Notes under the pieces: model-generated
Databases searched by the model: none
The model's input: the letters and a program-made list of their open reading frames with translations, nothing else
What the model was told of the DNA's origin: nothing
In this document: in pieces, positions 32,258 to 41,405 of the stretch
How positions within the stretch are numbered: the first letter of the stretch is position 1
Layout: each line of letters opens with the position of its first letter
Translations under genes and position numbers: made by a program
Assembly: GCF_004323735.1 (NCBI RefSeq)
Contig: NZ_CP036456.1
Span: 1-64,000, forward strand
Length of the DNA stretch: 64,000 nt
DNA from: Streptomonospora litoralis
Lineage (GTDB): Bacteria > Actinomycetota > Actinomycetes > Streptosporangiales > Streptosporangiaceae
Reading direction: 5' to 3'

Positions 32258-34254
32258 TGACGTCCTCCTTGGTTGTAGCGGGACCGGGTGGTCCGATAAA
32301 TCAGCGCGATGTCGGACCGCGACTCGTAGAGCACCCCGTCGTCGACCTGCTCTGCCTCGCGCATCACCGCCAGGGGCGCCTCGGTGCGCTGGGGCCCCAT
32401 CGGCGGGGTCAGCTCCAAATCACCCACCGCCTCGAACGCCAGGCCCTGCTCGGCGGCGACGCGGGCGATACGCACCCCCGCCGGTTCGCCGGTGTGCCCA
32501 TACATCGCCTGCGTGACCTCTTGGGCCGAGGGCGGGGCGGGCACCGCCTGCTCGTCCCACACGGTGATGTGGCCGATGGAGGCGTGCGCGCCCTCCGGCG
32601 CGGCCGGTTCCCGCAGGTTCCACCAGTACTGGGCCGAACCGGGCGGCTCCGGCGCCGCAAACCCCGACGTGGTGCCGTCCAGCAGCAGCTCCCCGTCGAC
32701 CCACAGGCCCCAGTCGGATTCGCCTGCCCCGTTGTCGGCGACACGCAGCCGCACGTGCCGCAGCTGGTCGGTGAAGAACCGGGCGTCGTCGGAGACACCG
32801 AGGTGGGTGAACCCGGGCACGGCGGCGTCCTCGGGCACCAGCCGCACCCACACCCGCATGTCGGGCGCCTCCTGGTCGAACCGGACCCGCCACTCCTGGC
32901 GGGTGCCGGCGCCGTCGGGCCGGGTCATGACGACGAGGCGGTCCTGCCCGCCGACGCCGGCGCGCACCATGTCCACCGACCAGTCGGTGGAGGCGTCCTG
33001 GGAGGACACCCGCCCGGAGATGCGGCCCAGGTCCCGGTGGGTGCGGGCGACCGGTTCCAGCCAGGCGGCGAGGCTGCCTTCGCGCCAGTCGAGGCGGGCC
33101 TGGGTGCCCATCTGCCCTGGGGGCGCGTCGACGACCACCGCCATGTCGTAGGGGCCGGCGTCCGGGCTCGCCACGAGAGCGGTGGCGCCGTCGGTCAGCG
33201 GCCAGTACGCCACCGGGGAGCGGGCGTTGATGAATCGCCGCAGGGCGGACTGTTCGGGGGCGGTGCCCTGGCCGAGCCGCCGCAACACCCCGGAGGCTTT
33301 CAGCGGCACCCACACGTCGTTGTCGGAAACGTCCCAGGAGACGGGCCATTCGGCGACTTCGCCGGTGAACCGCGGGATGGTGGTCCCGTCGACGACGATG
33401 GACACCCTGATGGGGGTGTTGCGGCCGATCAGCCCGAAATAGGGAGAGCCAGGGTTGCGGGGGGAGAACCGGCCGCCGCGGTTGTTGATCGTCAGGGAGC
33501 ACGAGGACGCGTCGGCGGTGTCGGTCTCATCGGCGCGGCCGCGGCTGATCTCCACCGGTTCGGTGTCGCGCACATCCGCGCTGATATCGACCCAGCCGCC
33601 GTCGATGACCAGCTCGGTGCGGATCGTCAGGGGGAACGTCGGCGGCGGGGCGGGTGCCGGTGTCGGCTTCAGCAGCACCGCGATGGTCGACATGAGCCCG
33701 ACCGTGCCGGCGGTGACGGTGTAGCCGGTGGTGGGGCCCTCGCGGGTGATCTGGCGGGTGCCGGTGATCCACCCGCGGTCCATGTGCTCCACCACCTCCA
33801 ATCCCGCCGGGGAGAACGCCTTGGTGGTGTCGTCCCAGTGGAATCCGCCGACCACGAGGAGGTCGCCGCGCTGGGCGGGCAGGGACGGCACGTCGAGCTG
33901 GGCGGCGTCCTGGTCGCCGGTGACCGCGGTGGCGTGGGTGCGGATGGCCGCGACGCCGCGCAGCGCGATGATGTGCAGGAAATGCCAGTGGTCCCCGGCC
34001 CAGGTCACGGTGACCTGGTCGGGGTCGTCGGCCTGGTCCTGGCGGGTGAAAAGCCAGGTGTAGGCTTGGGCGCCCTCGTTGATCAGCTCCTCGTTGACCA
34101 CCGCCCACCCGGTCGGGAACTGAACGATTTCGACTTCGTCGTTGGCGCTGGCGAACATCAGCAGCCGGTCGCCGGCCTGGGTGGCGGGCGGCACATCGGC
34201 GGTCACTTCGGCGACGAAGCCGCCGGCGACGGTGGAGCCGATGATCTCGATCAT
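32254..34254 (-). CDS. Tail hub/baseplate protein, truncated at SRYNQ
   Basis: A 666-aa protein from ATG 34254. The N-terminal 200 residues are a beta-rich domain; residues about 205-340 match the phage hub start (VDISADVRDTEPVEISRGR, NRGGRFSPRNPGSPYFGLIGRNTPIRV). A LamG-like middle follows and it ends DIALIYRTTRSRYNQGGRQ. In related actinophage tail proteins that YNQ segment continues directly into a LDYAAG... stretch, which here is found in the middle of the next gene. So this gene appears to be the N-terminal half of a split protein. Confidence 0.75.
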   Translation of the reverse strand: MIEIIGSTVAGGFVAEVTADVPPATQAGDRLLMFASANDEVEIVQFPTGWAVVNEELINEGAQAYTWLFTRQDQADDPDQVTVTWAGDHWHFLHIIALRGVAAIRTHATAVTGDQDAAQLDVPSLPAQRGDLLVVGGFHWDDTTKAFSPAGLEVVEHMDRGWITGTRQITREGPTTGYTVTAGTVGLMSTIAVLLKPTPAPAPPPTFPLTIRTELVIDGGWVDISADVRDTEPVEISRGRADETDTADASSCSLTINNRGGRFSPRNPGSPYFGLIGRNTPIRVSIVVDGTTIPRFTGEVAEWPVSWDVSDNDVWVPLKASGVLRRLGQGTAPEQSALRRFINARSPVAYWPLTDGATALVASPDAGPYDMAVVVDAPPGQMGTQARLDWREGSLAAWLEPVARTHRDLGRISGRVSSQDASTDWSVDMVRAGVGGQDRLVVMTRPDGAGTRQEWRVRFDQEAPDMRVWVRLVPEDAAVPGFTHLGVSDDARFFTDQLRHVRLRVADNGAGESDWGLWVDGELLLDGTTSGFAAPEPPGSAQYWWNLREPAAPEGAHASIGHITVWDEQAVPAPPSAQEVTQAMYGHTGEPAGVRIARVAAEQGLAFEAVGDLELTPPMGPQRTEAPLAVMREAEQVDDGVLYESRSDIALIYRTTRSRYNQGGRQ

Positions 34255-37200
34255 GCGTTGGCCCCCTTGCCGAATGCGATCTGAACGTTGCCGCCGCCCT
34301 CGATGCGGGTGATCTTGCGGATGCGGCGCCGCAGTTCGGCGTCGCCGCCTTCGAGGTCGATGACGATGCGGATGGGTTCGGCGCCGACGGGTTCGGGGGC
34401 GCCGGTGCCGTTGTAGGCCAGCGAGTACCCGACGGGGAGGTAGCCGCCCGTGTCGTAGGTCGCCGAGGGCAGGATCTGGCGCAGCGCCGCAATGTGGTCG
34501 GCCGGCTGCCCCTCCCAGCCTTTGTCCTGCATCACGAAGTCGGCCGGGTCGATGAGTCCGCCCATGGCGTAGCCCGGCCAGTCGGGCCGGAAGATCGCCC
34601 CGCCGGAGCGGGTGGAGCGGCGGACGTTGTTGCCTTCGTTGCCGCCGATCCGGTACCGCTCGGGGTCGTTAACGGTGTTAACGTGCGACGTGCCGTAGAC
34701 GGCGACGTCGCCGGGTTTCTTCTGCGACTCGGAGACGCGCCGCATCCCGGAGGTGTAGTAGTCACCGGTCCAGGCGGTACGCGAGGCGCCCTTCAGCGCG
34801 CTGCTGTTCTTGGTCTTGTCGAACAGCCAGCTCACGTACATCGCGCACCACGGCGACCCTGCCATGCCGTACCAGTCCGTGATGGCGTTGCGGTTCGACC
34901 CGGGCGGGTTCTCGGGGAAGCGGCCCACGGTGCGCTGCGCCAGCTCGACGACGGCCTTGGCGCCCTTGCCGATCTCCAGGTCCTCGCGGTGCGCCTTGAT
35001 CTGCGCGCTGATGGCCCGGTTCCAGTGGCGGACGTCGTGGAAGCCCTGCCCGTGCAGGTCGTTGCCGGTGCCGTACCGGTTCGCGGTCGCGGCGGCCATC
35101 CCGTTCAGCGCACGGTTTCCGGCGGCGACCACACCGCCCCGGTTGTCCCAGGAGTCCTTGCCCAGCTCCCGGAACCGGTTGGCGAGCCCGACGACACCAC
35201 CGCTCGCGAATCCTTCCAGCAGGAGTTTCCCGGCGTCGCCGCCCAGCCGGTTCGCGGAGTCGATGAACGACCGGCCGCCGAGGCTGGTGGTGGCCTGCGG
35301 GGTGAGGACCCCTTCGCCGTCGCGCACGGCGGCGAGCCGGTTGTCCTTGGAGGAGTACCCGGCCAACTTCCCGCCGCCGGTCAGGTCGACCATGCCGCCC
35401 TGGTCGAAGCCGGGCACCTTGCCCATCGTGGACAGGCCCGGCACCTTGCGGGCGATGGTGTTCCACACGCCCCGCAACCCTTTGTTCACGACCGGGTCGA
35501 TGACGTACCGGACCGGGGCGGCGGCGGCCTGGCGCAGCCGCCCCCAGGACGCGTGGACCCCCACCACGGTCGCCCGGAAATTCTGCAGGACGCCCTTGCG
35601 CATGTGGGTCGTCGCATCCAGCAGCATCGACACCAGCGACCGCGACCCCGACTGCAGCGCCCGCACCATCGCGAAGAAGCTCTTGGTCGAGTCGGCGGCC
35701 ATGTCGTCGAACGCGCCTGTGAACCCGCGCGCGAGCACGGCCGCCAGCCGCAGGCTCTGGGTGACCAGCTGCCCGATCGAGCCCAGGATGGTGGCGGCCA
35801 GCGCCCGGACGAGCGCGGTCGAGCCCTTGCGCAGCGCCACCAGCGTCAGCAGCACCGAGGACCGCAGCACCGCGACCTGGGTGGTCATCGCCGCGGCCAT
35901 CAGCCGGGTCTGCTCGATGGCCTTCGTGTTCATCCCGGTGACCTGGTCACCCACCCCGGAGGGCAGCTTCTTGGTCTCCCCGATGATCTCGGAGACCATG
36001 TCCGGGATGATCGAGTTGCCGACCAGCTCGTCGTAGAGGCCGCGCGCCTTATCCAGCGCCTTGTCCTTCATCTCGCCGAACTTCTCGCCGACGACGGTGA
36101 CCATCTCCGTCAGCTGGCCGATGACGACCTGGACGATGGCGATGAACATGGTCCGGACGATGTTGAGCAGCTGTCGGCCCGCCTCCACCGCGGACTGAGC
36201 CAGCGCCCCCATGGCCTTGCCGTAGGCGCGGAGCAGAGCCAGCCCGACCTGGGCGACCATGCCGGGCACGGCCTTGGCCAGCTCGAACAGGACGGTGCCC
36301 AGCGCGCCGATGAGCCGCGGCCCCCAGTCCTCCTCGACGTGGGTGGCCAGCTTGCCTGGGGCGTCCTCCTCCTTGAGGCCCTTCACCGTTTTGTCGGGAA
36401 CGCCGGTAGCCCAGTCGACGAACTTCTTGGTGAGCTTGGTCAGCTTCTCCGGCAATCCCTCGGCGAAGCCCTCGATCCAGGCCACGAATTTGTCGGTCCA
36501 GGACTGCAGCCGTATGGGCAGGGTGTCGGCGAAGCCCTGGATCCAGGTGGTGATCTTGCGGGTCCAGGAGTCGAGCTTGGCGGGCAGGTCGGCGGCGAAG
36601 TCCTCGACCCAGTAGGTGAGCTTCCACCCCCAGGAGTCGAACTTGGCCTTCGTCTTCTCCCAGAGGCCGCCGGCCCAGTCGCCCAGCTTCTGCGTCCACG
36701 ACGCCAGCCGGCCCGGCATTTTCGCGGCCTCGTCGACGAACCAGCCCCCCAGGGACCGGCCGACCCCGGACAGCTTCGTGCGCACCGTCTCCGACAGGCC
36801 GCCCGCCCAGTCGGTGAACGCGACCGTCCACGTGGGCAGGTTGTCCTTGATGTCGGATGGGACGCCGCGGATCCAGCCGATGAGGTCGTCGCGCAGCTCG
36901 CCGAGCTTGGTGTGCCACTGGTCGAGCAGGTCGCCGTACCACTCCAGGAACGCGGGGATCCACTCGGTGGCCAGCGCGTCGGCGATCTCGGGGGCGGCGT
37001 CGGCCAACCAGCTCGACACCGAGCCCGGCAGTTGCCAGAACCACAGCTTCAGGGCCTGCCAGATGAGCTTGCCCGCCGTGGAGAACAACGCGACGAGGTA
37101 GTCCGCGCCGCCCTTGGCGGCCTCCTTTGCGCCGTCCCAGGCTTTGGACCAGTCGCCCTCGATGAGGCCGGTGACCAGGTCGATCGCGCCGCGCAACTGG

Positions 37201-39284
37201 CGGATGATGGCGCCGCCCCAGTCGGCGGCGAAGTCCTTGGCGAGTTCGATCTTGTCGGCGGCCTGCTCCCACACCCACGACCAGCGGCCCTCGAACGCTT
37301 CGGCGCCCTTGCGCAGCTCGTTCAGCCACCCGACGATCCGCTCGATGTGGGGTTCGGTGGCGTCGCGCAGTTCGCGCCACCCGTCCACCAGGACGGGCCA
37401 CAGGTCCGAGCGGAACCAGTCGGCGACGGCCCCCGCGGCGTCGCCGACCTTCTCCCAGACCCCGGTGACGATCTCCCGGAAAGTTTCGGAGCGTTTCCAG
37501 GCGAGGGCGAGGGCGGCGGCCAAAGCGGCCAGCGCGCCGATGATCAGCCCGATGGGGGAGAGCACCACCCCCAGGGCGGCGGTGACCCCGGCGATGATCG
37601 CCTTGCCCGCCAGTAGCGCCGCGACTACGACGGTGATGGCGCCGGCGAGCATCCCCACCACTTCCAGCACCGGTTTGATGGCGGCCTCGTGCTCCTCAAG
37701 GAACCCGGTGACGCCGCGCACGGCGCCGGAGAACATGTCGACCAAAGCGGTGGCGCCATCCAGGACACCCATGTCGCCGATCGCGAGGAACAGGCCCTCC
37801 ATGGCGGAGGTGGCGCCTTTCAGAGCCCCCTGCAGCCCGGACATCTTGATGTCGGCCATCCGCTTGGCCGCACCCTCGGAATCGCGCAGCTTGCCGGTGA
37901 AGCTGTCGAGTTCGTCGCCGCCCTGGCGCAGCAGCGCGATCATCGCCGGCCCGGACTCGACCCCGAACAGGTTCATCATGTCGGCGGTGCCGGCGCCGGC
38001 CGCCTCCAGGTCGCGCATGATGTCGGCCATCGGCCGCAGGTCACCGTTGGCCTTGGTGACCGTGACCCCGAGCGCGTCCAGCGTTTCCTGCACTTTGGCG
38101 GTGGGGCGGATGAGGTAGGACAGGGCGCCCCGCAGCGCGGTGCCCGCGTTCTCGCCCTTGATGCCGGCGTTGGCGAAGGTTCCCATCACGGCCGCGGTTT
38201 CCTCCAACGACATTCCCGCGCTGGAGGCGATGGGGCCGACGTATTTGAACCCGTAGCCCAGCTCCTCGACGTTGGTGTTCGCGTTGCTCGCGGTGGAGGC
38301 CAGCACGTCGTTGAGGCGGCCGAGCTGGGACACCTCCAGTCCCATCCCGGAGAGGATGTTGGTGGAGATGTCGGCGGCGCGCGCCAGCTCCATCCCGCTC
38401 GCGGCGGCCAGATCGAGGGTGCCGGGCAGCGCCTCCATCGACTCGTGCGCCGACAAACCGGCCTGCGAAAGGAACCCGAGGGCGTTGGCGGCCTCGGTCG
38501 CCGAGAACATCGTCGTCGACCCCAGCTCGCGGGCCAGGTCCGACATGGCCTGGAACTCCTGCCCCGTCGCCCCCGAGATCGCCTTCACGTTGTTCATGGC
38601 GGCTTCGAAGTCCTTCGAGGCGGTCAACACGCTGGCGCCCATGGCGGCGGCCGCGGTTCCGGCGAGCATCGGCAGCCCGCCGAACGCCCCGGCGAGCCCG
38701 GCCAGCCCCATCGTCATGCCGCCGGTGAACGACGCGCCGCCGGCGCGGCCCAGCCCGCCCAGCGGGGCGGTGGCCTGCTGGGTGCCGCTGCCCAACCCTT
38801 GGCCGATGCCGGCGGCCGCCAACTCCCCGCTGTTGATGAACCGGCCGCGGGAGTCGCGGATGCGGCCGTCGGCGCCCCGCACCCACCCGCGCGCAGCCAG
38901 GTCGCCGCCCCGGCTGAACGCCTGGGAGGTGTCGCCCATGGCCTGCGCGGCGGTCGTGCGCATTGTCTGGGCGACGCCGGAGGACACCGCCTCGTCCATG
39001 CCGGACACGAATGAGGACCCGGTGGCGGTGCCGGCCTTGATGAACCGGCCCTTGGAGTCGCGGATCCGCCGGGCTGAGCGCTCGGTGGTCTGCTCGACGC
39101 CGCGGGTGGTCTCCTTCTCGAACGCGGCGGTGAACCCGCCGCCCGAGGACCGTCCGGCGCGGGTCGCGGACTGCTCCACCTGGTGCAGCGTCCTGCGGGT
39201 CTGGCGGGTCAGCCGACGCATGTCGCGGTCGAACGCCTTGACGTCGGCATCCAGCACGACCGTCAGCTCTTCGAGCGTCGACAC
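34251..39284 (-). CDS. Tail tape measure protein with CHAP-like lysin domain
   Basis: A 1677-aa protein from GTG/ATG at 39284. N-terminal coiled region; TP901-type tape-measure core (about 205-415, NNVKAISGATGQEFQ ... RGALSYLIRPT); membrane-like helices near 530-580; Trp repeats about 828-961 in which a W-x2-3-W and LP-x-KL pattern recurs; long helices; and a CHAP-like domain with Cys about 1480 (SPWCAMY) and His about 1534 (GTSHVNTV). It sets tail length (a 1677-aa ruler implies a tail of roughly 250 nm at 1.5 angstrom per residue) and may locally open the cell wall during DNA entry. Confidence 0.9.
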   Translation of the reverse strand: MSTLEELTVVLDADVKAFDRDMRRLTRQTRRTLHQVEQSATRAGRSSGGGFTAAFEKETTRGVEQTTERSARRIRDSKGRFIKAGTATGSSFVSGMDEAVSSGVAQTMRTTAAQAMGDTSQAFSRGGDLAARGWVRGADGRIRDSRGRFINSGELAAAGIGQGLGSGTQQATAPLGGLGRAGGASFTGGMTMGLAGLAGAFGGLPMLAGTAAAAMGASVLTASKDFEAAMNNVKAISGATGQEFQAMSDLARELGSTTMFSATEAANALGFLSQAGLSAHESMEALPGTLDLAAASGMELARAADISTNILSGMGLEVSQLGRLNDVLASTASNANTNVEELGYGFKYVGPIASSAGMSLEETAAVMGTFANAGIKGENAGTALRGALSYLIRPTAKVQETLDALGVTVTKANGDLRPMADIMRDLEAAGAGTADMMNLFGVESGPAMIALLRQGGDELDSFTGKLRDSEGAAKRMADIKMSGLQGALKGATSAMEGLFLAIGDMGVLDGATALVDMFSGAVRGVTGFLEEHEAAIKPVLEVVGMLAGAITVVVAALLAGKAIIAGVTAALGVVLSPIGLIIGALAALAAALALAWKRSETFREIVTGVWEKVGDAAGAVADWFRSDLWPVLVDGWRELRDATEPHIERIVGWLNELRKGAEAFEGRWSWVWEQAADKIELAKDFAADWGGAIIRQLRGAIDLVTGLIEGDWSKAWDGAKEAAKGGADYLVALFSTAGKLIWQALKLWFWQLPGSVSSWLADAAPEIADALATEWIPAFLEWYGDLLDQWHTKLGELRDDLIGWIRGVPSDIKDNLPTWTVAFTDWAGGLSETVRTKLSGVGRSLGGWFVDEAAKMPGRLASWTQKLGDWAGGLWEKTKAKFDSWGWKLTYWVEDFAADLPAKLDSWTRKITTWIQGFADTLPIRLQSWTDKFVAWIEGFAEGLPEKLTKLTKKFVDWATGVPDKTVKGLKEEDAPGKLATHVEEDWGPRLIGALGTVLFELAKAVPGMVAQVGLALLRAYGKAMGALAQSAVEAGRQLLNIVRTMFIAIVQVVIGQLTEMVTVVGEKFGEMKDKALDKARGLYDELVGNSIIPDMVSEIIGETKKLPSGVGDQVTGMNTKAIEQTRLMAAAMTTQVAVLRSSVLLTLVALRKGSTALVRALAATILGSIGQLVTQSLRLAAVLARGFTGAFDDMAADSTKSFFAMVRALQSGSRSLVSMLLDATTHMRKGVLQNFRATVVGVHASWGRLRQAAAAPVRYVIDPVVNKGLRGVWNTIARKVPGLSTMGKVPGFDQGGMVDLTGGGKLAGYSSKDNRLAAVRDGEGVLTPQATTSLGGRSFIDSANRLGGDAGKLLLEGFASGGVVGLANRFRELGKDSWDNRGGVVAAGNRALNGMAAATANRYGTGNDLHGQGFHDVRHWNRAISAQIKAHREDLEIGKGAKAVVELAQRTVGRFPENPPGSNRNAITDWYGMAGSPWCAMYVSWLFDKTKNSSALKGASRTAWTGDYYTSGMRRVSESQKKPGDVAVYGTSHVNTVNDPERYRIGGNEGNNVRRSTRSGGAIFRPDWPGYAMGGLIDPADFVMQDKGWEGQPADHIAALRQILPSATYDTGGYLPVGYSLAYNGTGAPEPVGAEPIRIVIDLEGGDAELRRRIRKITRIEGGGNVQIAFGKGANA

Positions 39285-39297
39285 CCCGCCCCCTTTC

Positions 39298-39636
39298 TCA
39301 GTCGCTTTTGCCGCCGAACTTCTCGGTCAGGGCCTTCAGCAGGCTCTTCTGCTGCTCGGGCGTCTGGCGCTTGTCGGACCCGGCGCGCTTGCCCCACTTC
39401 GGGATGAAGTCCTCCGCGGTGAGCCTCTTCCTGCGTTTCCCTTTCTTCTCTTGGGTGAGCATGGTGGTGACCCGCTCGGCGACAATCCCGGTGAGGATGT
39501 CGTCGCGTGACCGGTCCAACGGGCCCTCCAATTGTTGGAAGGCAGCCCATGAGGTCAGTTCACGCGCCGGCATCTCCTGAAGAAGGGCCTTGTGGGTGTA
39601 TCCCAGGGACGCGGCTAGTCGGTATCGAAATCGCTT
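39298..39636 (-). CDS. Tail assembly chaperone extension (-1 frameshift product)
   Basis: The frame continues from a GGGAAG slippery site at 39634-39639 and ends at 39298, adding 112 residues (KRFRYRLAASLGYTHKALLQEMP...) to the first 134 of the upstream gene. No usable start with a ribosome site lies at its beginning. LGYTHKALLQEMPARELTSW is the typical second part of G/GT chaperones. This arrangement, just upstream of the tape measure gene, is the standard place for programmed frameshifting. Confidence 0.75.
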   Translation of the reverse strand, partial: KRFRYRLAASLGYTHKALLQEMPARELTSWAAFQQLEGPLDRSRDDILTGIVAERVTTMLTQEKKGKRRKRLTAEDFIPKWGKRAGSDKRQTPEQQKSLLKALTEKFGGKSD

Positions 39637-40037
39637 CCCTGGGTCACGTCGAAATCCTCGATCTCCTCCTCGACCGCGCCGGGCGCGAGCCCGGAAAGCC
39701 GGAAAGCTGCGTCGCGGATGCGAAGGATGGGCTTGGACGACTTCGAGCCGAGCGTCTTGACGTCGGACTCGCTGAACACCGGGTCGCTGGAGTGCTCGGA
39801 GCCGACGCACCAGATCACGGTCTTCAGCGCGATTTGGCCGATGCGTTCGTAGCCGCGGCCGGTCTGGTTGACCTCCAGCATCGTGGACTCCACCCGGGAG
39901 CGCTGGGAGGCGCTCATCGGGTAGACACGCACCCACGCGTCCTCGGTGGCGCCCTTCTTGCGCCACTCGTTGACCTTCACATCCTCGAAGTCGTCCTCTT
40001 CGGCTTCCAGGATCTCTTCACGGCCGAGAAACGCCAC
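39615..40037 (-). CDS. Tail assembly chaperone (gpG-like)
   Basis: A 140-aa acidic protein from GTG 40037 with GGAGG about 9 nt upstream. MAFLGREEILEAEEDDFEDVKV followed by VRVYPMSASQRSRVES fits siphophage chaperones that coat the tape measure during tail assembly. It ends EIEDFDVTQGSDFDTD. A -1 slip at GGGAAG near its end would yield the 246-aa GT-like product. Confidence 0.8.
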   Translation of the reverse strand: MAFLGREEILEAEEDDFEDVKVNEWRKKGATEDAWVRVYPMSASQRSRVESTMLEVNQTGRGYERIGQIALKTVIWCVGSEHSSDPVFSESDVKTLGSKSSKPILRIRDAAFRLSGLAPGAVEEEIEDFDVTQGSDFDTD

Positions 40038-40038
40038 T

Positions 40039-40461
40039 TTACGATGCCTCCTCGAAATACGGTTTTCCACTGATTTTGAACGTGAAGCTGCAGGACATGG
40101 CGTCCTCGAAGGGGAATTCCATGCCCATGTTCGTGAGGAACCCGGAGAAGTTCCAGATTCCGCCGGGGGTTTCCGGAAGGACGATGCGGTAGTTGCGGGT
40201 GAGCGCGTCCTCGAAGTCGTCCTGCAGCGGGTTGTGGATATTCGGGTCGTAACGCACCTCGAACGACACTTCGCCGCCGTCCTTGAGGCCGCCGACGAAT
40301 TCGCGGTAGCCGTTGGGGGACTGGTGGGAGGTGGTCTCGATGGTCTCCCGCTCCTGCTCGGGGCCACTGATGTCGGTGGCTTCACCGACCATGTCGAACG
40401 ATTCGGGGTCGCCGCCGTCACCCCGCTCGAACCGGGTGCCGAACGCGTTGTATCCAGCCAC
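40039..40461 (-). CDS. Major tail tube protein
   Basis: A 140-aa protein. GTG 40461 has GGAGGT 7 nt upstream; ATG 40476 is in frame but no ribosome site serves it. Features: GYNAFGTRFERGDGG, EFVGGLKDGGEVSFEVRYDP, and IVLPETPGGIWNFSGFL, the pattern of lambda gpV-like tail tube proteins of siphophages. It directly precedes the chaperone genes. Confidence 0.8.
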   Translation of the reverse strand: MAGYNAFGTRFERGDGGDPESFDMVGEATDISGPEQERETIETTSHQSPNGYREFVGGLKDGGEVSFEVRYDPNIHNPLQDDFEDALTRNYRIVLPETPGGIWNFSGFLTNMGMEFPFEDAMSCSFTFKISGKPYFEEAS

Positions 40462-40584
40462 TTTGTGGACCTCCATCACGGATCGTGTGTGGACGTCCCA
40501 GGTGGGGCGGGCCCCCTCCCAGACCTGGGAGCAGGGAGGGAGACCCTTCCTCCGGTGATCAGCCGAAGGTGCTTGTCGGGCCGC
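40462..40584 (-). other. Structured leader of tail tube gene
   Basis: A 123-bp gap with nested inverted repeats (TCCCAGGT with ACCTGGGA, 40497-40530; CTCCCAG with CTGGGAG within it). It may be a terminator, processing site or stabiliser before the abundantly needed tube protein. Confidence 0.45.
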
Positions 40585-41010
40585 CTAGGGCGGCTGCTGC
40601 TCGGTGTGCACCACCAGCTCCAGCGGCACGTGCCGGACCAGGGGGTCGGGGTCGCGCATCGGCTGGGCGGTGGCCAGCCGTACGGACCGCACCCGGTGGC
40701 CGGCGACCACCAGGTGGCGCTCCTGGTGGTCGAACAACCGAACCAGGTCGCCCGTGATGCGGTTGGCCTCGGCGAAACCGCCGCGGCCGCGGGTCCACAC
40801 GTGCAGCGTCTGGCGCACCCGCCGCCCGAATCTCCCGTGCACGTTGTCGGGCGACTCGAACGCCTCGCCGACCGTGACATAGGGGTGGGGCTGGTCCTCG
40901 GGGACGTAGTCCCACACCGCCACGTCGAGGTGTTCCTCGCACCGGGCGACGATCGCGACCTGCAGCGGCCCCAGCGCGGATTCGGCGACGGGGGTCTCCT
41001 GGAAGCTCAC
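40585..41010 (-). CDS. Tail completion protein (DUF3168-like)
   Basis: A 141-aa protein from GTG 41010. The segment PHPYVTVGEAFESPDNVHGRFGRRVRQTLHVWTR followed by GDLVRLFDHQ is the signature of gp17-like tail terminator/minor tail proteins. It overlaps the HK97 gp10-like gene. Role: caps the tail tube before joining to the head. Confidence 0.75.
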   Translation of the reverse strand: MSFQETPVAESALGPLQVAIVARCEEHLDVAVWDYVPEDQPHPYVTVGEAFESPDNVHGRFGRRVRQTLHVWTRGRGGFAEANRITGDLVRLFDHQERHLVVAGHRVRSVRLATAQPMRDPDPLVRHVPLELVVHTEQQPP

Positions 41011-41405
41011 CAGCGCGACCTCCTCGACCCGCGGCGCCGGTCCATCTCCTCACGCACATGCATCCGCACCCGCTCGGGGAACAGCCGGCGTTCGGCCTCA
41101 GCGACCGGGCGGATGTAGGGCTGGGCCGGCATCCGCGACGTGCCGAACTCCTGGAAGATCGCGTAGTCGATCCAGTCGCCCGGCCCCGCCCTGGCGGTCA
41201 GCCCGTCGTTGACCAGCTCGTAGTCGATGGAGTCGCGCAGCGCCCCGGTGCGCACCGGCGCAAGGTTGCGCATCCCCGTGCGCATGGCCTTGCCGGAGGC
41301 CTCCACCGCGGTGCGGGTGCCGCGCTTGACCGCCGGCCGCAGCTGCTTCAGCCGGTCGGTCAGCTTGTCGGCGCCGCGGATCTCGACACTCACCCGCCCC
41401 GGCAT
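41007..41405 (-). CDS. HK97 gp10-like tail completion protein
   Basis: A 132-aa protein. VEIRGADKLTDRLKQL, VRTGALRDSI and WIDYAIFQEFGTSRMPAQPYIRP are the classical motifs of HK97 gp10 family proteins at the head-tail interface. Overlaps the downstream gene by 4 bp. Confidence 0.85.
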   Translation of the reverse strand: MPGRVSVEIRGADKLTDRLKQLRPAVKRGTRTAVEASGKAMRTGMRNLAPVRTGALRDSIDYELVNDGLTARAGPGDWIDYAIFQEFGTSRMPAQPYIRPVAEAERRLFPERVRMHVREEMDRRRGSRRSRW

